Source: Hydrogenophaga sp.
GTDB taxonomy: Bacteria > Pseudomonadota > Gammaproteobacteria > Burkholderiales > Burkholderiaceae_C
NCBI RefSeq assembly: GCF_019264445.1
Contig: NZ_JAHVAB010000029.1
Location: forward strand, 24,565 to 88,564
DNA length: 64,000 nt
Direction of reading: 5' to 3'
Below the pieces are notes generated by a model. The model ran no database searches. It saw nothing but the letters and a program-made list of their open reading frames with translations, and was not told the origin of the DNA. Both the position numbers and the translations under genes were made by a program. Positions 8,752 to 18,389 of this stretch are shown one piece after another. Within the stretch, counting starts at the first letter, position 1. Each line of letters starts with the position of its first letter.

Positions 8752-10500
8752 ATGCTCAAAAACATCAAGATCTCCACACGCCTGGCAGGCACCCTGGCGT
8801 TGTTGCTCGCAACGATGGTCGCCACCGTGGCCATCGCGCTCCTCCAGATGGGCTCCATGCGGGCCGACACCCAGACCATCACCGACAACTGGCTGCCCAG
8901 CGTCGAACTCGTCAACCAGATGAACACGCAGAGCTCGGACTTTCGCGCCGAGGAGTTTCACCACGTGGTCGCGACCGACGCCCAGTCCATGGATCGCATC
9001 GAAAAATCAATGGCCTCTTCCCTGGCGGCGTTTGACAAGGAACACAAAGGCTATGTGGCGCTCATCAGCAGCGACGAAGAACAGCGCCTGCACGATGCCT
9101 TCCAGAGCGAGTGGAAGAAATACCTCGAGGTGCACGATCGCATGCTCGCCCTGTCTCGCGCCAACGAGAACGAAAAGGCCCGGGCGCTGCTGGAGGGCGA
9201 GTCGCAGACCGCCTTCGACAACGCCAGCGCGGGCCTTGTGAAGCTGGTGCAGCTGAACAGCCAGGGTGCCCACGACGCCGCCACAAGCGCGGAGCAGTCG
9301 TACCTGCACGCGCGCAACACCCTGGCCGTTGCGCTGGTGGTGGCGGTGGCCGTGGCGGTCGCCGCGGGCATGTGGCTCATGCGCTCGATCACGGCACCGT
9401 TGAACCAGGCCCTCGCGGTGGCCGAGCGGGTGGCCCAGGGCGACCTCACCAGCAGCATCGCCATCCATTCCAGCGACGAAATCGGCCAGGTGCTGCAGGC
9501 CCTGCAGCGCATGCAGGACTCGCTCGTCAAGGTCGTCTCCACCGTTCGCATGGGCTCCGAGTCCGTGTCGACCGCCAGCGTGCAGATCTCCGAAGGCAAC
9601 CACGACCTGAGCGCTCGCACCGAAAGCCAGGCCAGCGCGCTGGAGCAGACGGCGGCCTCCATGGAAGAGCTGTCGTCCACCGTGCGCCAGAACGCCGACA
9701 ACGCGGCGCAGGCCAACCAGCTGGCGCAAAGCGCCTCCAGCGTGGCGGTCGAGGGCGGCCAGGTGGTGAGCCAGGTGGTGGACACCATGCGTGGCATCAA
9801 TGAGAGCTCGCGCAAGATCGCCGACATCATCAACGTCATCGACGGCATTGCCTTTCAGACCAACATCCTCGCGCTCAATGCAGCGGTGGAAGCGGCCCGG
9901 GCCGGCGAGCAGGGCCGAGGCTTCGCCGTGGTGGCCGGTGAGGTGCGCAACCTCGCCCAGCGCAGCGCGCAGGCGGCCAAGGAAATCAAGCAGCTGATCA
10001 ACGACAGCGTGGACCGCGTGGAGATCGGCAATGCACTGGTGGACAAGGCCGGTGCCACGATGCACCAGCTGGTGGACAGCGTGCGGCGCGTGACCGACAT
10101 CATGGGCGAGATCAGCGCAGCCAGCAAAGAGCAGAGCGATGGCGTGAGCCAGATCGGCGAAGCCGTCACCCAGATGGACCAGGTGACCCAGCAGAACGCC
10201 GCGCTGGTGGAAGAAATGTCGGCCGCCGCCAGCAGCCTGAAAACGCAGGCCTCCGATCTGGTGCAGACGGTGTCCGTGTTCCGGATCTCGGGCCACACGC
10301 AGCAGGCCACACCCCGCACCTACAGCCCACCCGCTGCGCCCCCCGCGCGCACGGTGGCGGCCAAGCCCGTCACACCGCCGGCGCCCGGCACCGCACCCAG
10401 GAAAGCTGCGCCGCAGGCCGCTTCCAGGCCTGCCAAGCCCGCGCCAGCGCGCACCGAAGTGGCCATCGCCGGTGGCAGCGACGACTGGGAATCCTTTTGA
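8752..10500 (+). CDS. Methyl-accepting chemotaxis protein (4-helix-bundle type, DWESF tail)
   Basis: A 582-residue transmembrane chemoreceptor. TM1 (about 10-30) and TM2 (about 188-210) bound a periplasmic four-helix-bundle ligand domain, followed by HAMP (about 212-265). The cytoplasmic hairpin contains the highly conserved tip [20 protein letters not shown], plus Gln/Glu-rich methylation helices on both sides. A Pro/Ala-rich linker of about 60 residues ends in DDWESF. The last five residues fit the xWxxF pattern (NWETF in enterobacteria) that tethers CheR and CheB to receptors. It is transcribed from a sigma-28 type promoter, with cheW 14 bp downstream. The ligand is unknown. Confidence 0.95.
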   Translation: MLKNIKISTRLAGTLALLLATMVATVAIALLQMGSMRADTQTITDNWLPSVELVNQMNTQSSDFRAEEFHHVVATDAQSMDRIEKSMASSLAAFDKEHKGYVALISSDEEQRLHDAFQSEWKKYLEVHDRMLALSRANENEKARALLEGESQTAFDNASAGLVKLVQLNSQGAHDAATSAEQSYLHARNTLAVALVVAVAVAVAAGMWLMRSITAPLNQALAVAERVAQGDLTSSIAIHSSDEIGQVLQALQRMQDSLVKVVSTVRMGSESVSTASVQISEGNHDLSARTESQASALEQTAASMEELSSTVRQNADNAAQANQLAQSASSVAVEGGQVVSQVVDTMRGINESSRKIADIINVIDGIAFQTNILALNAAVEAARAGEQGRGFAVVAGEVRNLAQRSAQAAKEIKQLINDSVDRVEIGNALVDKAGATMHQLVDSVRRVTDIMGEISAASKEQSDGVSQIGEAVTQMDQVTQQNAALVEEMSAAASSLKTQASDLVQTVSVFRISGHTQQATPRTYSPPAAPPARTVAAKPVTPPAPGTAPRKAAPQAASRPAKPAPARTEVAIAGGSDDWESF

Positions 10501-10514
10501 CCCCGGAGCACACC

Positions 10515-11039
10515 ATGCGACACGACCACACGCGCAGCACCCGCAGCGGCTCACACACCGCCGAATTCCTCAGCTTTCGCCTGGGCAGCGAGGCCTATGG
10601 CATCGACATCCTGAAGGTGCAGGAGATCCGCGGTTATGAACAGCCCACGCGCCTGGCCAACGCGCCCGACTACCTGCGCGGCGTGCTCAACCTGCGCGGC
10701 GTGATCGTGCCCGTGATCGACCTGCGCGTGAAGTTCGGCATGACCGATGTGCCCTTCAACACCCACACCGTGACCATCGTGCTGACGGTGCTGGGGCGCG
10801 TGGTGGGCGTGGTGGTGGATTCGGTGTCCGACGTGATCGAGCTCGACCCGGGCCAGATCCGTCCCGCGCCCGAATTCACCGATGCGGCGTGCGTCGAACA
10901 CGTGGTCGGCATGGCCAGCCCCGATGCCAGCCACCCCGAGCAGATGATCATCCTGATGGACATCGAAAAGCTCATGGGCAGCGCCGACATGGGCTTGCTG
11001 GAGCAGACACCCGCCGCCGAGCTGGCCGAAGCGGCCTGA
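10515..11039 (+). CDS. cheW: Chemotaxis coupling protein CheW
   Basis: A 174-residue CheW adaptor linking MCP tips to the CheA P5 domain. The typical sequence FLSFRLGSEAYGIDILKVQEIRG and the segments NLRGVIVPVIDLR and VVVDSVSDVIEL are present. I chose the ATG at 10515, which has CGGAG at about 8 bp spacing. A TTG six codons upstream overlaps the MCP stop and is less likely. The tail is longer and more acidic than in E. coli CheW. It forms an operon with the preceding receptor, away from the cheA block, so it may be a receptor-specific second CheW. Confidence 0.95.
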   Translation: MRHDHTRSTRSGSHTAEFLSFRLGSEAYGIDILKVQEIRGYEQPTRLANAPDYLRGVLNLRGVIVPVIDLRVKFGMTDVPFNTHTVTIVLTVLGRVVGVVVDSVSDVIELDPGQIRPAPEFTDAACVEHVVGMASPDASHPEQMIILMDIEKLMGSADMGLLEQTPAAELAEAA

Positions 11040-11085
11040 GCGGCCTTGCCGCCCCGCCAGGGCGTGCCCCGGATTCTGCCCATGT

Positions 11086-11109
11086 CTCCCGGCCAGCGAA
11101 GGCCGGGAG
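11086..11109. terminator. GC hairpin between convergent cheW and serine hydrolase genes
   Basis: CTCCCGGCC and GGCCGGGAG form a perfect 9-bp stem around a 6-nt loop, 46 bp after the cheW stop and 9 bp before the end of the opposing gene. There is no U-tract on either strand. It may be a bidirectional or weak terminator, or a 3' stabilising hairpin. Confidence 0.5.
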
Positions 11110-11118
11110 CGCCACCCA

Positions 11119-12315
11119 TCACCCGGGTGGACTCAGCACCGCGCCATACACCAGGCCGCGCATGAGCGAGCGGTAGTGCACCCGCTGGTTGGGCGCCTGC
11201 GCCATGAAGATGGCGAAGAGCGCCTGCGACGGGTCGACAAAGAAGTGCGTGCCCCCGATGCCGCTCCAGTGGTAGGTGCCCACCGAGCCCGGCACGGGCG
11301 AGACGCCTGCGGCCGTGCGCACCGCAAAGCCCAGCCCGAAGCCATGGCCGGGCGGCAGCAGCGGGTTGTTGGCATGGGCCACGGCGCTGCCCAGGTGGTC
11401 GGCGGTCATCCAGGCCACGGTGTGGGGCGAGAGCAGGCGCTCGCCCTGCAGCTCACCGCCGTTGCACAGGCATTGCAGGAAGCGCGCGTAGTCGTGCAGG
11501 GTGGACATGAGCCCCCCGCCGCCCATCTCCAGCGCGGGCACTTCGCGCGGATCGTGCATGGGCATCTGGGTGCCGCCGTCGGGGTCGTGCTCAAACGCTT
11601 CGGCAATGCGGTGGTGCTGCGCCGGCGGCACAAAGAAGCCGGTCTCGTGCATGCCCAGGGGTTGCAGGATGGCTTCCCGCAGAAAGGTGCCCAGCGGCTG
11701 GCCGGTCACCACTTCGATCACGCGGCCCAGCACGTCGGTGGCGCGGCTGTAGGCCCAGGTGGTGCCGGGCTGGTGCGCCAGCGGCAGCGCGGCCAGGCGT
11801 TCGCACAGCTCGGCATTGGTCTGCTGGCGGCTGCCCAGGCCGGCTCGGGCGTAGAGCGCGTTCACATGGCCGTTGCCGGTGAACTCGTAGGTGAGGCCGG
11901 CGGTGTGGCGCAGCAGGTCTTGCACGGTGCTGGGTTGCGCAGCGGGCACCAGCGCCACGCCATGCGGCCCGGGCACCGCCACCTGCTGCTGCAGGAAGCC
12001 GGGCACATACAGGCCCACCGGGTCGCTCAGCAGCAGCCTGCCCTGCTCCACCAGCATGAGCGCGGCCACCGAGACGATGGGCTTGGTCATGGAGTAGATG
12101 CGGAAGATCGCATCGGTGCCCATGGCGTCATCTTGCGCGGGGTCGCGCCGGCCCACGGCGGCGTCCAGCACCACGCGGCCATGCCTTGCCACCAGCACGG
12201 CCGCGCCAGGCAGGCGGCCCCGGTCCACGTCGCGCTGGAGCGCCTGCACGATGCGCTGCGTGCGTTCAGGGCACAGCCCCACGTCGGCGGGTGCGGCGGT
12301 GGGCAGGCCGTGCAT
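11119..12315 (-). CDS. Serine hydrolase, beta-lactamase/esterase (class C) family
   Basis: A 398-residue protein of the AmpC/EstB-type beta-lactamase-related family. The active-site SxxK motif is SMTK (in FRIYSMTKPIVS), and the second motif is a Tyr-Ser pair (TWAYSRATDVLG). HTAGL and GGGGLMSTLHDYARF are typical of the esterase branch. No clear signal peptide is visible, so it is probably cytoplasmic and an esterase or amidase rather than a true beta-lactamase. The ATG at 12315 lies 2 bp after the stop of the core methionine synthase gene, so the two are co-transcribed. An apparent longer N terminus would lie inside that gene. Confidence 0.88.
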   Translation of the reverse strand: MHGLPTAAPADVGLCPERTQRIVQALQRDVDRGRLPGAAVLVARHGRVVLDAAVGRRDPAQDDAMGTDAIFRIYSMTKPIVSVAALMLVEQGRLLLSDPVGLYVPGFLQQQVAVPGPHGVALVPAAQPSTVQDLLRHTAGLTYEFTGNGHVNALYARAGLGSRQQTNAELCERLAALPLAHQPGTTWAYSRATDVLGRVIEVVTGQPLGTFLREAILQPLGMHETGFFVPPAQHHRIAEAFEHDPDGGTQMPMHDPREVPALEMGGGGLMSTLHDYARFLQCLCNGGELQGERLLSPHTVAWMTADHLGSAVAHANNPLLPPGHGFGLGFAVRTAAGVSPVPGSVGTYHWSGIGGTHFFVDPSQALFAIFMAQAPNQRVHYRSLMRGLVYGAVLSPPG

Positions 12316-12317
12316 GC

Positions 12318-13340
12318 TCAGCTGCCGTAGCGCTGGCGCGCCAGTGCGGCGCCCTGGGCCAGCGCTTCGAGCTTGGCCATGGCCACTTCGCGGCTCATGG
12401 GCGCCAGGCCGCAGTTGGTGCAGGCAATGAGCTTGTCCTTCGCCACGTACTGCAGCGCCAGGCCAATGGTGTCGGCCACCTGTTCGGGCGTTTCCACCAC
12501 GTCGCTGGCCACATCGATCACGCCCACCATCACCTGCTTGCCTTCGAGCAGCTTCATGAGCTCGGGCGGCACATGGGATTGGAAGCACTCCAGGCTCACC
12601 TGGTCGATGCGGCTCTTGGCCAGCGCGGGGAACACCTGTTCGTACTGGCGCCACTGGTCGCCCAGAGTTTCCTTCCACTTCACGTTGGCTTCAATGCCGT
12701 AGCCGTAGCAGATGTGCACGGCGGTGGTGCAGGTCAGGCCCTGTGCGGCCCGCTCCAGCGCGGCCACGCCCCAGTCGGCCGCCTCGGCCATGTAGACGTT
12801 GAAGGCGGGTTCGTCGAACTGGATGATGTCCACGCCGTCGGCCTGCAGGGCCAGCGCTTCCTGGTTGAGCAGTTCGGCAAAGGCCATGGCCATCTTGACC
12901 TTGTCGCCGTAGAAGCGGTCGGCCACGGTGTCGACGATGGTCATGGGCCCGGGCAAGGTGAACTTGAGCTTCTTCTTCGTGTGCTGGCGCGCCAGCTGCG
13001 CTTCGAAGGCGTGCACGCGCCCTTTCAGGCGCAGCGGTGCCACCACTTGCGGCACTTGCGCGTCGTAGCGGTTGTTGCGGATGCCCATGGTGACCTTGTT
13101 GACGAAGTCGATGCCTTCGACGTGCTCCACAAAGCCGTGCACGAAGTGCTGGCGCGCCTGCTCGCCGTCGCCGATCACGTCCAGCCCGGCGTCTTCCTGC
13201 GCCTTGATCCACAGCAGCGTGGCGTCGGCCTTGGCTTGCAGCAGTTCAGCGCCTTGCGCTTTCCATTGCGGCCAAAGTTTTTGCGTTTCGGCCAGCCAGG
13301 CGGGTTTGGGCAGGCTGCCTGCAATCGCGGTGTCAAACAT
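12318..13340 (-). CDS. Core methionine synthase (MetE C-terminal domain-like, stand-alone)
   Basis: A 340-residue protein covering only the catalytic barrel of cobalamin-independent methionine synthase; full MetE is about 750 residues. Zinc ligands are recognisable: His and Cys in AVHICYG, the Glu of VSLECFQSH and Cys of TNCGLAP. FDEPAFNVYM is also typical. Core MetE proteins are known to act with methyl donors other than methyl-tetrahydrofolate, some needing the partner MesX (DUF1852). No DUF1852-like gene lies beside this one. The neighbour downstream is an esterase-like hydrolase. The start has AGGAG upstream. Function as a methionine synthase is likely; the methyl donor is unknown. Confidence 0.85.
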   Translation of the reverse strand: MFDTAIAGSLPKPAWLAETQKLWPQWKAQGAELLQAKADATLLWIKAQEDAGLDVIGDGEQARQHFVHGFVEHVEGIDFVNKVTMGIRNNRYDAQVPQVVAPLRLKGRVHAFEAQLARQHTKKKLKFTLPGPMTIVDTVADRFYGDKVKMAMAFAELLNQEALALQADGVDIIQFDEPAFNVYMAEAADWGVAALERAAQGLTCTTAVHICYGYGIEANVKWKETLGDQWRQYEQVFPALAKSRIDQVSLECFQSHVPPELMKLLEGKQVMVGVIDVASDVVETPEQVADTIGLALQYVAKDKLIACTNCGLAPMSREVAMAKLEALAQGAALARQRYGS

Positions 13341-13415
13341 GGGGTCTCCTGTGGGGTTCTGAAGGGCCGGGGCATCTTAGCCACGCAGGCCACACAGCGT
13401 GCGCTGCGGGTGAAT

Positions 13416-13847
13416 TCACCCGGGCACGCGCACCAGCGTGACCGGCACCGGCGAGCGTTGCACGATCTCTTGCGACACCGAACCCAGCACCGCCGAGCGC
13501 AGACCACCGCCATGCGTGCTCATGAAGACGGCGTCACAGCCGTGTCGCTCGATGATCTCGGCGAGCTGCTGCGCGGCGTCGCCACTCGCCATGGCCGACT
13601 CCACCTGCACGCCGGCCGCGCTCAGCAGGGCCACGGCCGGGCGCAAGAGATCGCGCGCGGCCGATTCGCTCACCTTCTGCAAGACGCCCGGATCGTGCGC
13701 CACCACCATTTCATAGAGGTTGGCCGACGCCTGCACATTGGCCACCACGAAGCGCGCCTTCAGGCCAGCGCCCACCAGCCGCAAGGCGTGGTGCACGGCC
13801 AGCAGCGCGTGCGAAGAGCCGTCGATGGGGATGAGGATTTTCAGCAT
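13416..13847 (-). CDS. Universal stress protein (UspA family)
   Basis: A 143-residue single Usp domain. It begins MLKILIPIDGS with the beta-1 Asp, and has the ATP-binding glycine motif around GGGLRSAVLGSVSQEIVQ followed by SPVPVTLV. The start at 13847 overlaps the stop of the upstream histidine kinase by 7 bp, so it is probably the last gene of a three-gene operon (binding protein, kinase, Usp). A much longer in-frame reading upstream is only frame shadow of the kinase gene. Usp proteins bind ATP and modulate stress survival; the operon context suggests output linked to the kinase. Confidence 0.92.
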   Translation of the reverse strand: MLKILIPIDGSSHALLAVHHALRLVGAGLKARFVVANVQASANLYEMVVAHDPGVLQKVSESAARDLLRPAVALLSAAGVQVESAMASGDAAQQLAEIIERHGCDAVFMSTHGGGLRSAVLGSVSQEIVQRSPVPVTLVRVPG

Positions 13848-16492
13848 GGGAACTCCATATAGAAAGTGGCACCCTGACCGGGCTGGCTCTCGGCCCACAC
13901 GCGCCCACCCATGCGCTGCACGGCCTTGGCCACCAGCGCCAGGCCCACGCCAGTGCCCGCGTAGTCCTCGGCGCGCTGCAGGCGCTGAAAGATGCCGAAG
14001 ATGCGGTCGTGGTACTTCATGTCGAACCCCACGCCGTTGTCGCGCACCCAGAGCAAGCGCCGCTCGGGCTCGCTGCGCGCGCCGATTTCCACCTGCGGCT
14101 GCGCCTGGCTCTGGCTGAACTTGATGGCGTTGCCCACCAGGTTGCGCAGCGCCACCGCCAGCCCTTCGCGGTCCAGCTGCAGCGTCATGGGTTCGAGCCG
14201 TTGCGTGACCACGGTGCGTGAGGCGGTGATGTCGGCCGCGTGGCCTTCGAGCACCAGCTCCACCAGCTGCTGCAGGTCCACCTGCTGCTGCTCCATGGTG
14301 CGCCGCTCCATGCGCGAGTAGTCCAGCAGGTCGGAGATCAGTGCACCCATCTGCTGCACACCACGGCGAATGCGGTGGATGAACTGGCGGCCTTCTTCGT
14401 CCAGCCGCGCGCCATGCTCTTCCTGGAGCAGCTGGCTGTAGCCATCGATGCCGCGCAGCGGCGCCTTCAGGTCGTGCGAGACGGTGTACGAAAACGCCTC
14501 GAGCTCGCGGTTGGCCGCGCTCAGCTGTTCGGTGCGCTCGACCACGCGCTGCTCCAGCCGGGCGTTGATGCGCTCCAGGTTGGTCTGCGCGTGCCGCAGC
14601 TGCGTGATGTCCAGCAGGATGCCGCTGTAGTGGAAGCCGGCGCCATCGGGCAAGGCGCGGCATTCCACGCTGCCCCGGAACCAGCGCTCCGGGCCCAGCG
14701 CGGGATGGCGGCGGAACTCGGCATGGCGGCGCCCGGCGCGCGCCGGCCCGGTGCGCATGAAACGATCGGCCCGCTCGCGGTCTTCGGGGTGCAGGCAGTC
14801 GAGGTACGCCTTCAGGTCGGGCGGCGGGCCCAGCGCTTCGTCGCGGCCGATGTTGCGGTACATCTGGCGCGACCACCACACGTGCCGGGTGTGCGTGTCG
14901 TACAGCCAGCTGCCCAGCCCGGCCATGGCCTCGGCCTGCTCGAGCAGCCGCTTCTGGTCGCTCAGTGCCTGGCTGGTCTGCAGGCGCTCGGTGATGTCCT
15001 GCACGGTGGCAAACAGGTGCTTGAGCGTGCCGTCGGGGTCGCGCACCGCGCGCACATGGATCTCGGTGTGCACCAGACTGCCGTCCATGCGCCAGTAGCG
15101 CTTCTGCATCTGGTAGCTGTCGATCTCTCCAGCCTTCATCTGCTCGAACAGCACGAGGTTGCGCTCCAGATCCGGCGCTGGCGTCATCTCGCTCCAGGTC
15201 ATCTTCAGGAGTTGCTCGCGCGGGTAGCCCATGATCTCGCACAGCCGGTCATTGACCTGCATCCACCGCGTGCTGTGCGGTGACGAGATGGCCATGCCGA
15301 TCAGGGGCAGTTCGTAGAACAGCCGCTGGAACTCGGCCTGCTCGCGCTGGGCGATCTGCGCCTCTTTCTGCACGGTGATGTCGAGCAACACACCGCTGAT
15401 GCCGGTGACCCGTCCCTGCGCATCGCGCGTGAGCGAGCTGCGGTCGTCGATCCAGATCCAGCGGCCGTCGGCACAGCGCAGGCGGTATTCCTGGCGGTAG
15501 TGGTCGGGTCCGTGGTCGATGTAGTGGTCGATCTCGCGGTTGACCTGGGCGACATCGTCGGGGTGGATCAGGTCGTCGTAGGTCATGCGCCCCTGCAACA
15601 GCGGCTCGGGCGCGTAACCCCATTGGGCAATCGACGGGCTCACATAGTGAATGGGGCAGCCCACCACGTTGAACCACTCGATGACCACCAGCGGCGAGCG
15701 GTCCACCACGTCGTTGAGGCGCTGGAGCTGGGCGTGGCTGGCCTGCAGGCGCTCGGCCATGCGGTCGGCCGCCGCGCCGATCAGCGCCAGCTCGTCACGG
15801 CCCTGCAGCCCGGTGCGCGCCTGCAGGTGGCCTTCGCCCATGGTCGTGAGGGCACGGGCCAGCTGTTCGGCGCGGCGGAACCACACCCGGTGCAGCAACA
15901 GGGCCAGCAGGCCCACCAGCACCGCCAGCACCACGCCTTCGTTCACCACCTGCCTGCGCAGGCCCGCCAGCCGCACGGCCATGGGTTGGCTCAGGTCGAC
16001 CACCGTGACCAGCTCTCGCCCCGGCTCCAGCGCCGCGCGCCCGAACAGCAGCGACGAGCCCGGGGGACGCACCACCTGCAAGGTCGCCCCCGTCGTCGCC
16101 CCCTCCCACAAGGCCTGCATGCCCTGGAGCTCCGGGTGGAGGCTCTGCACATCGGTGAAGGCCATGCCGATGTCGGTGCGCTTGAGCGAGGCCAGCACCA
16201 CGCCCTTGTCGTCGACCAGATGGGCGTGCTGCATGCCGCTGTACAGACCCAGGCTGCCCACCAGCCGGCGCACCAGCATCGGGTTGGCATTGCCGCCTTC
16301 GGCACTCAGGCGGCTTTGCTCGGCGCCCAGGCGTTCGCGCAGGCGCCGCGATTCGTTCTCGGTCACCTGCTGATCCACCTGGCGCCATTGAAAGCCCAGG
16401 TTGACGGCGGTGGTGGTGAGCGCGAATGCCGCCAGCAGCAACGGTGCAAGCCAGCGCGCGGGCAATGAGAGCAGGCGCGCCACCGGCTTCAT
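13841..16492 (-). CDS. Multi-PAS sensor histidine kinase
   Basis: An 883-residue membrane kinase. TM1 lies at about 14-32 and TM2 at about 190-212, enclosing a periplasmic sensor. A HAMP segment follows (about 213-265). Three PAS/PAC repeats are visible by their PAC ends ISGVLLDITVQKE, FATVQDITERLQ and YSGILLDITQLRH. A coiled coil then leads to HisKA with SHDLKAPLRGIDGYS, a phytochrome-kinase-like subtype, and an ATPase domain (LRNLVGNAIKFS, DNGVGFDMKY, GTGVGLALVAKAV). There is no receiver domain and no response regulator nearby. It overlaps the upstream binding-protein gene by 4 bp and the downstream Usp gene by 7 bp, so all three are likely co-translated. The binding protein may deliver the signal. 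Confidence 0.9.
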   Translation of the reverse strand: MKPVARLLSLPARWLAPLLLAAFALTTTAVNLGFQWRQVDQQVTENESRRLRERLGAEQSRLSAEGGNANPMLVRRLVGSLGLYSGMQHAHLVDDKGVVLASLKRTDIGMAFTDVQSLHPELQGMQALWEGATTGATLQVVRPPGSSLLFGRAALEPGRELVTVVDLSQPMAVRLAGLRRQVVNEGVVLAVLVGLLALLLHRVWFRRAEQLARALTTMGEGHLQARTGLQGRDELALIGAAADRMAERLQASHAQLQRLNDVVDRSPLVVIEWFNVVGCPIHYVSPSIAQWGYAPEPLLQGRMTYDDLIHPDDVAQVNREIDHYIDHGPDHYRQEYRLRCADGRWIWIDDRSSLTRDAQGRVTGISGVLLDITVQKEAQIAQREQAEFQRLFYELPLIGMAISSPHSTRWMQVNDRLCEIMGYPREQLLKMTWSEMTPAPDLERNLVLFEQMKAGEIDSYQMQKRYWRMDGSLVHTEIHVRAVRDPDGTLKHLFATVQDITERLQTSQALSDQKRLLEQAEAMAGLGSWLYDTHTRHVWWSRQMYRNIGRDEALGPPPDLKAYLDCLHPEDRERADRFMRTGPARAGRRHAEFRRHPALGPERWFRGSVECRALPDGAGFHYSGILLDITQLRHAQTNLERINARLEQRVVERTEQLSAANRELEAFSYTVSHDLKAPLRGIDGYSQLLQEEHGARLDEEGRQFIHRIRRGVQQMGALISDLLDYSRMERRTMEQQQVDLQQLVELVLEGHAADITASRTVVTQRLEPMTLQLDREGLAVALRNLVGNAIKFSQSQAQPQVEIGARSEPERRLLWVRDNGVGFDMKYHDRIFGIFQRLQRAEDYAGTGVGLALVAKAVQRMGGRVWAESQPGQGATFYMEFPC

Positions 16493-17547
16493 GGCAGTGG
16501 TTGGGCGTCGCGCGCCCGCACTGCGGGCCCGGTGTCAATCAGGTTCGCCCAGTTCGGCGGCTCGCGCAGCAGGCCCAGCTCCTGCAGCAGCTGGGCCATG
16601 TCGCTGCTTTGCTGCGCCAGCAGCGGCGGCTGGCCGCTGAGCAGCGCCAACGATTCGGCAGGCGAGTAGAAACGCAGGCCTTGCTGCACCGACTGGTACT
16701 GCGCGGGGGTCAGCTCAGCCCCGGGGGCCATGGAGGCGGCCGCGCCCTGCGGGTCGAGCTGCATCACATTCAGGCCGGCGGCCCACACGCCCATGAGCGC
16801 GTCCACCGCCTCGGGGCGCTCCTCCAGCACCTCGTTGCGCACCACCAGCACGTCCACGATCTGGCCGGGCATCTCGCGGCTGTCAAAGATGGGGCGGTAG
16901 CCGAGCGCCTGGATCGGGCCGTTCATGGGTGCGTAGCTCACCGCAGCGGCCACGCGGTCGCTCAGCAGCGCCGTCAGGTGCTGCGTGGCGTCCATGCGCA
17001 CCACGGTCACATCGTCCTGGCGCAGGCGGGCCTTGCGCAGCAGGCGCTCCAGCATGAGGGTGGCCACGGTGGCGTCTTCCGCCGCAATGGCCTCGCCACG
17101 CAGCTGCTGCAGGCTGGTGATGCGCGGTGCGGCCACCACCATGTCGGCTCCGGCCGAGGTGTCCAGCAGGGCGACGATGCGCACCCCGAACCCGCTGTCG
17201 ACCAGCCGCAGGGCTTCGTCCAGCGTGAGGCCGGCGGCGTCCAGCAGGCCGTTGCGCAGATGGCGCACCGCCTCGGCGCTGGACACCAGCTCCACCACCT
17301 TGACCTTCAGCGCATCGATCGCCTCGCGGTCGCGGGCCAGCACCAGCGGGTCATACCCCACCCAGGTATTGACCCCCACCATCAGCGGCGGCTGCGCGGG
17401 CTCGCTGCAGGCCAGCGCACCCAGCGCCACCACAAGGGACAGCCAGCGCAGGCTCCGGCGGGCGCGCGCCATCCACGGCCGCCCGCTCACGCTGCGTCCG
17501 CCTGGCATTGCGCCGGATTCATCTCTCGCTCTCGCCCCATCGCTCAT
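16489..17547 (-). CDS. NitT/TauT-type substrate-binding lipoprotein coupled to a kinase
   Basis: A protein of up to 352 residues resembling periplasmic binding proteins of the NitT/TauT/SsuA (NMT1-like) class, for example in MVGVNTWVGYDPLVLARD and LTLDEALRLVDSGFGVRIV. A signal sequence RRSLRWLSLVVALGALAC ends in a lipobox-like Cys (L-A-C), so it is probably a lipoprotein. The true start may be the ATG at 17472 (26th codon), directly before this signal; the 25 residues before it look atypical. No ABC permease or ATPase for it is adjacent. Instead it overlaps the PAS kinase gene by 4 bp, which suggests a sensory role. Confidence 0.82.
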   Translation of the reverse strand: MSDGARARDESGAMPGGRSVSGRPWMARARRSLRWLSLVVALGALACSEPAQPPLMVGVNTWVGYDPLVLARDREAIDALKVKVVELVSSAEAVRHLRNGLLDAAGLTLDEALRLVDSGFGVRIVALLDTSAGADMVVAAPRITSLQQLRGEAIAAEDATVATLMLERLLRKARLRQDDVTVVRMDATQHLTALLSDRVAAAVSYAPMNGPIQALGYRPIFDSREMPGQIVDVLVVRNEVLEERPEAVDALMGVWAAGLNVMQLDPQGAAASMAPGAELTPAQYQSVQQGLRFYSPAESLALLSGQPPLLAQQSSDMAQLLQELGLLREPPNWANLIDTGPAVRARDAQPLP

Positions 17548-17595
17548 GAAAACATTCTGGCAGCTTCAGGGGGCTTTTCCGCAGTGGAAACTGCC

Positions 17596-17610
17596 AATGT
17601 TGACAACATT
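17596..17610. promoter_or_regulatory. Palindrome overlapping a TTGACA box in a divergent promoter region
   Basis: AATGTTG-A-CAACATT is a 7+1+7 perfect inverted repeat lying between the leftward sensory operon and the rightward ABC exporter. On the plus strand it contains TTGACA (17600-17605), a consensus -35, though a good -10 is not evident at 16-18 bp. It could be an operator for either side; no cognate regulator is adjacent. Confidence 0.35.
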
Positions 17611-17690
17611 CCCGCTGCGCACCCCATACCCCCGTCCCCATAAGAGCGGCAGGCAATGAACTTTTCCCGGCTTTTCAAACCCCACGGCGC

Positions 17691-18372
<682 letters not shown>

Positions 18373-18389
<17 letters not shown>

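Noticed and set aside
12318..13340. Core methionine synthase as a truncated or broken metE
   Set aside because: It has its own ribosome site and an intact catalytic domain with zinc ligands, and stand-alone core MetE proteins are a known family.
13341..13415. Possible SAM or cobalamin riboswitch upstream of the core methionine synthase
   Set aside because: The gap to the next gene is only about 75 bp, and no conserved riboswitch core (for example a B12 box) is visible.
13848..15242. Apparent N-terminal extension of the universal stress protein
   Set aside because: The extension lies out of frame within the PAS kinase gene and is Arg/Pro/Ala-rich. The Usp domain itself begins at 13847.
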